Position numbers and translations under genes: made by a program. From JAKVJE01 sp047722305 (GTDB taxonomy: Bacteria > Actinomycetota > Actinomycetes > Actinomycetales > Microbacteriaceae), in contig JBDNYM010000063.1 of the NCBI GenBank assembly GCA_047722305.1, positions 1-7,560 of the forward strand: 7,560 nucleotides of DNA, in the 5' to 3' direction. How positions within the stretch are numbered: the first letter of the stretch is position 1; each line of letters opens with the position of its first letter. This document shows positions 6,643-7,560 of this stretch, piece after piece. The notes under the pieces were generated by a model that ran no database searches, was not told the DNA's origin, and worked only from the letters and a program-made list of their open reading frames with translations.

Positions 6643-7368
6643 TCACGGTGCCCACGTCCCCCGGCCCACGGCATTCCAGAGCAGACCGACGAAGAACCCG
6701 TACCGCCACATGATGACGCCGAGGACGATCTCATGCAGGACCGCGTAGATCCAGAATCGGATCTGGAAACTGCGCTTGCGATTCTTATGCCGCAGCACCT
6801 GCTGAGCGACGAGTGCTCCCGGCCAGCCCCCCAGCAAGGCCACCGACTGCATGACGCTCTCGCTGATGCGCCACTGCCCCAGCACGGCTGCGCGCTTATC
6901 GTAGGCGTAGGTGAAGAAAGCGACCACGCTGGCCAGTCCGGAGTAGAGGAACACCTGCCACGGCGCGTGCCAGTACGATATCGCGAACGTCAGGAAGAGC
7001 ACGTGGGCGGTCAAGACCGTCCCCAGCAGCCCCCATGCGGGATGGGCGGGATGCCATTCCGCCGTCAGCGGCGGAGCCTCATGCGGAGGCGTCCCCCCGC
7101 CCGGGGCGAGACGACGCGGTCTGCGGGTGGTCACATCCGTCGCCTGGAGGCGGCCAGCCGACCCCGGCGCGAGAACATAGGTGACTCGCTCCCCGACCCG
7201 GGGGCCCGGGCCGTCCTGGCGGAACTCCGAGATATGGGCGAAGACGCGCCGGCCCCCGTGCTCGGGTCGGATGAACCCGAAGCCGCGCTCGTCATTCCAC
7301 TCCTCGATCACCCCGCCCAGGCGGAGCACCCGGACTGGAGCCGGTGTGCCCTTCCCGTGCGCTGCCAT
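6643..7368 (-). CDS. Cold-shock domain / DUF1294 membrane fusion protein
   Basis: A 241-residue protein with two modules. Residues about 16-79 are a cold-shock (OB-fold) domain with the nucleic-acid-binding motifs GFGFI (29-33) and VFAHIS (42-47). A basic, Pro/Gly-rich linker (about 80-108, with RRPRR) leads to a DUF1294 membrane domain. This has hydrophobic segments at about 112-131, 138-153 and 206-228 and the family signature YAYDKRAA (154-161), WRISE (166-170), GGWPGA (180-185) and RHKNRK (193-198). The pairing of CspA-like and DUF1294 domains is a known architecture; its function is unknown, and membrane-tethered RNA or single-stranded DNA binding is only an inference. No Shine-Dalgarno precedes the ATG (CCTCAGAT), so the message may be leaderless. 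It is separated from pilB by 216 nt and is probably not part of the pilus operon. Confidence 0.88.
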   Translation of the reverse strand: MAAHGKGTPAPVRVLRLGGVIEEWNDERGFGFIRPEHGGRRVFAHISEFRQDGPGPRVGERVTYVLAPGSAGRLQATDVTTRRPRRLAPGGGTPPHEAPPLTAEWHPAHPAWGLLGTVLTAHVLFLTFAISYWHAPWQVFLYSGLASVVAFFTYAYDKRAAVLGQWRISESVMQSVALLGGWPGALVAQQVLRHKNRKRSFQIRFWIYAVLHEIVLGVIMWRYGFFVGLLWNAVGRGTWAP

Positions 7369-7428
7369 ATCTGAGGACGGTACCAGCTGGAACCCGCATA
7401 TCGCCGAACCAGCGCGGGATCAGGAAAA

Positions 7429-7493
7429 ATCGGTAGGACCCTGTTGACATACGTAGAAGTCCTACCTATTGTGATGCGCAGGGTCCTACCGAT
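7429..7493. repeat. Perfect 15-bp inverted repeat flanking a promoter
   Basis: ATCGGTAGGACCCTG at 7429-7443 is the exact reverse complement of CAGGGTCCTACCGAT at 7479-7493. The 35-nt interval starts with the -35 hexamer and contains the -10. The half-site core TCCTACC is also present at 7460-7466 and again at 7493-7499, giving three direct copies and one inverted copy (7432-7438). TCCTACCGA is repeated in tandem at 7484-7492 and 7493-7501. This looks like a multi-site operator; the binding protein is not identified. Confidence 0.85.
7444..7472 (+). promoter_or_regulatory. Sigma70-type promoter for the plus-strand gene at 7523
   Basis: TTGACA (7444-7449) matches the -35 consensus exactly. It is followed by a 17-nt spacer and TATTGT (7467-7472, four of six -10 bases). 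Transcription would start near 7479, inside the right arm of the inverted repeat, leaving a leader of about 44 nt to the ATG at 7523. Repressor binding to the repeats would block this promoter; that is inferred from geometry. Confidence 0.7.
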
Positions 7494-7522
7494 CCTACCG
7501 ATACCTCCCGAAAGGAACCCCC

Positions 7523-7560
7523 ATGAATCCCATCGCCCCACCGCCGCCCCCTCGGGCGCC
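7523..7560 (+). CDS. Start of an unidentified plus-strand gene, cut by window end
   Basis: Only 12 codons are visible, reading MNPIAPPPPPRA. GAAAGGA (7510-7516) lies 6 nt before the ATG, and a strong promoter stands at the right distance upstream, so a real gene start is likely. A Pro-rich N-terminus occurs in many actinobacterial membrane or envelope proteins, but nothing here identifies the product. It is divergent from the cold-shock/DUF1294 gene, and the two share a 154-nt intergenic region. Confidence 0.6.
   Translation, partial: MNPIAPPPPPRA

Noticed and set aside
6622..7374. Plus-strand frame opposite the cold-shock/DUF1294 gene
   Set aside because: Pro/Arg/Asp-rich with no domain; the minus strand carries two recognised domains.
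7308..7541. Minus-strand 77-codon frame spanning the divergent intergenic region
   Set aside because: It crosses the promoter and inverted repeat, has no ribosome site or recognisable protein, and overlaps the start of the DUF1294 gene.
1..7560. CRISPR array, tRNA, rRNA, insertion sequence or defence system
   Set aside because: No regularly spaced repeats, tRNA-like cloverleaf, transposase or defence-type protein was seen on either strand.

Overview
The window looks like high-GC Gram-positive (actinobacterial) DNA, possibly Microbacteriaceae. The placement is inferred from the strongly G/C-ending codons, the compact pilB-pilT-pilC-prepilin order and a cold-shock-domain/DUF1294 fusion next door. 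No marker gene allows a firmer assignment. The first 30 bases are almost pure G, which suggests a contig edge.

Almost everything lies on the minus strand and reads right to left. From 6426 down to the left edge is a type IV pilus operon: pilB (extension ATPase, 4750-6426), pilT (retraction ATPase with a very long disordered N-terminal extension, 2909-4753), pilC (inner-membrane platform, 1631-2863), a major type IVa-like prepilin (1074-1532), a PilV-like minor prepilin (433-1065) and a third prepilin cut off by the window edge (1-433). Spacing is tight: 4-nt overlap, 45 nt, 98 nt, 8 nt, 1-nt overlap. The exception is the pilC-pilA gap, which holds two perfect 6-bp-stem hairpins and may allow the pilin message to be processed or stabilised separately. 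Together these genes supply the extension motor, retraction motor, platform and three subunits. The prepilin peptidase and the PilM/N/O alignment genes are not in the window and may lie beyond the left edge.

Right of the operon is a 216-nt leader/promoter region (6427-6642), then a minus-strand gene for a cold-shock domain fused to a DUF1294 membrane domain (6643-7368). The last about 190 bases hold a divergent region. A near-consensus plus-strand promoter (TTGACA-N17-TATTGT) sits exactly inside a perfect 15-bp inverted repeat, with extra TCCTACC copies nearby. It drives a plus-strand gene of which only 12 codons are visible.

The pilus genes are a recognisable system. The most unusual elements are the inverted-repeat-flanked promoter at 7429-7502, the repeat-bearing N-terminal extension of PilT, the base-composition dip in the pilin C-terminal domain, and the tandem hairpins before the pilin gene.
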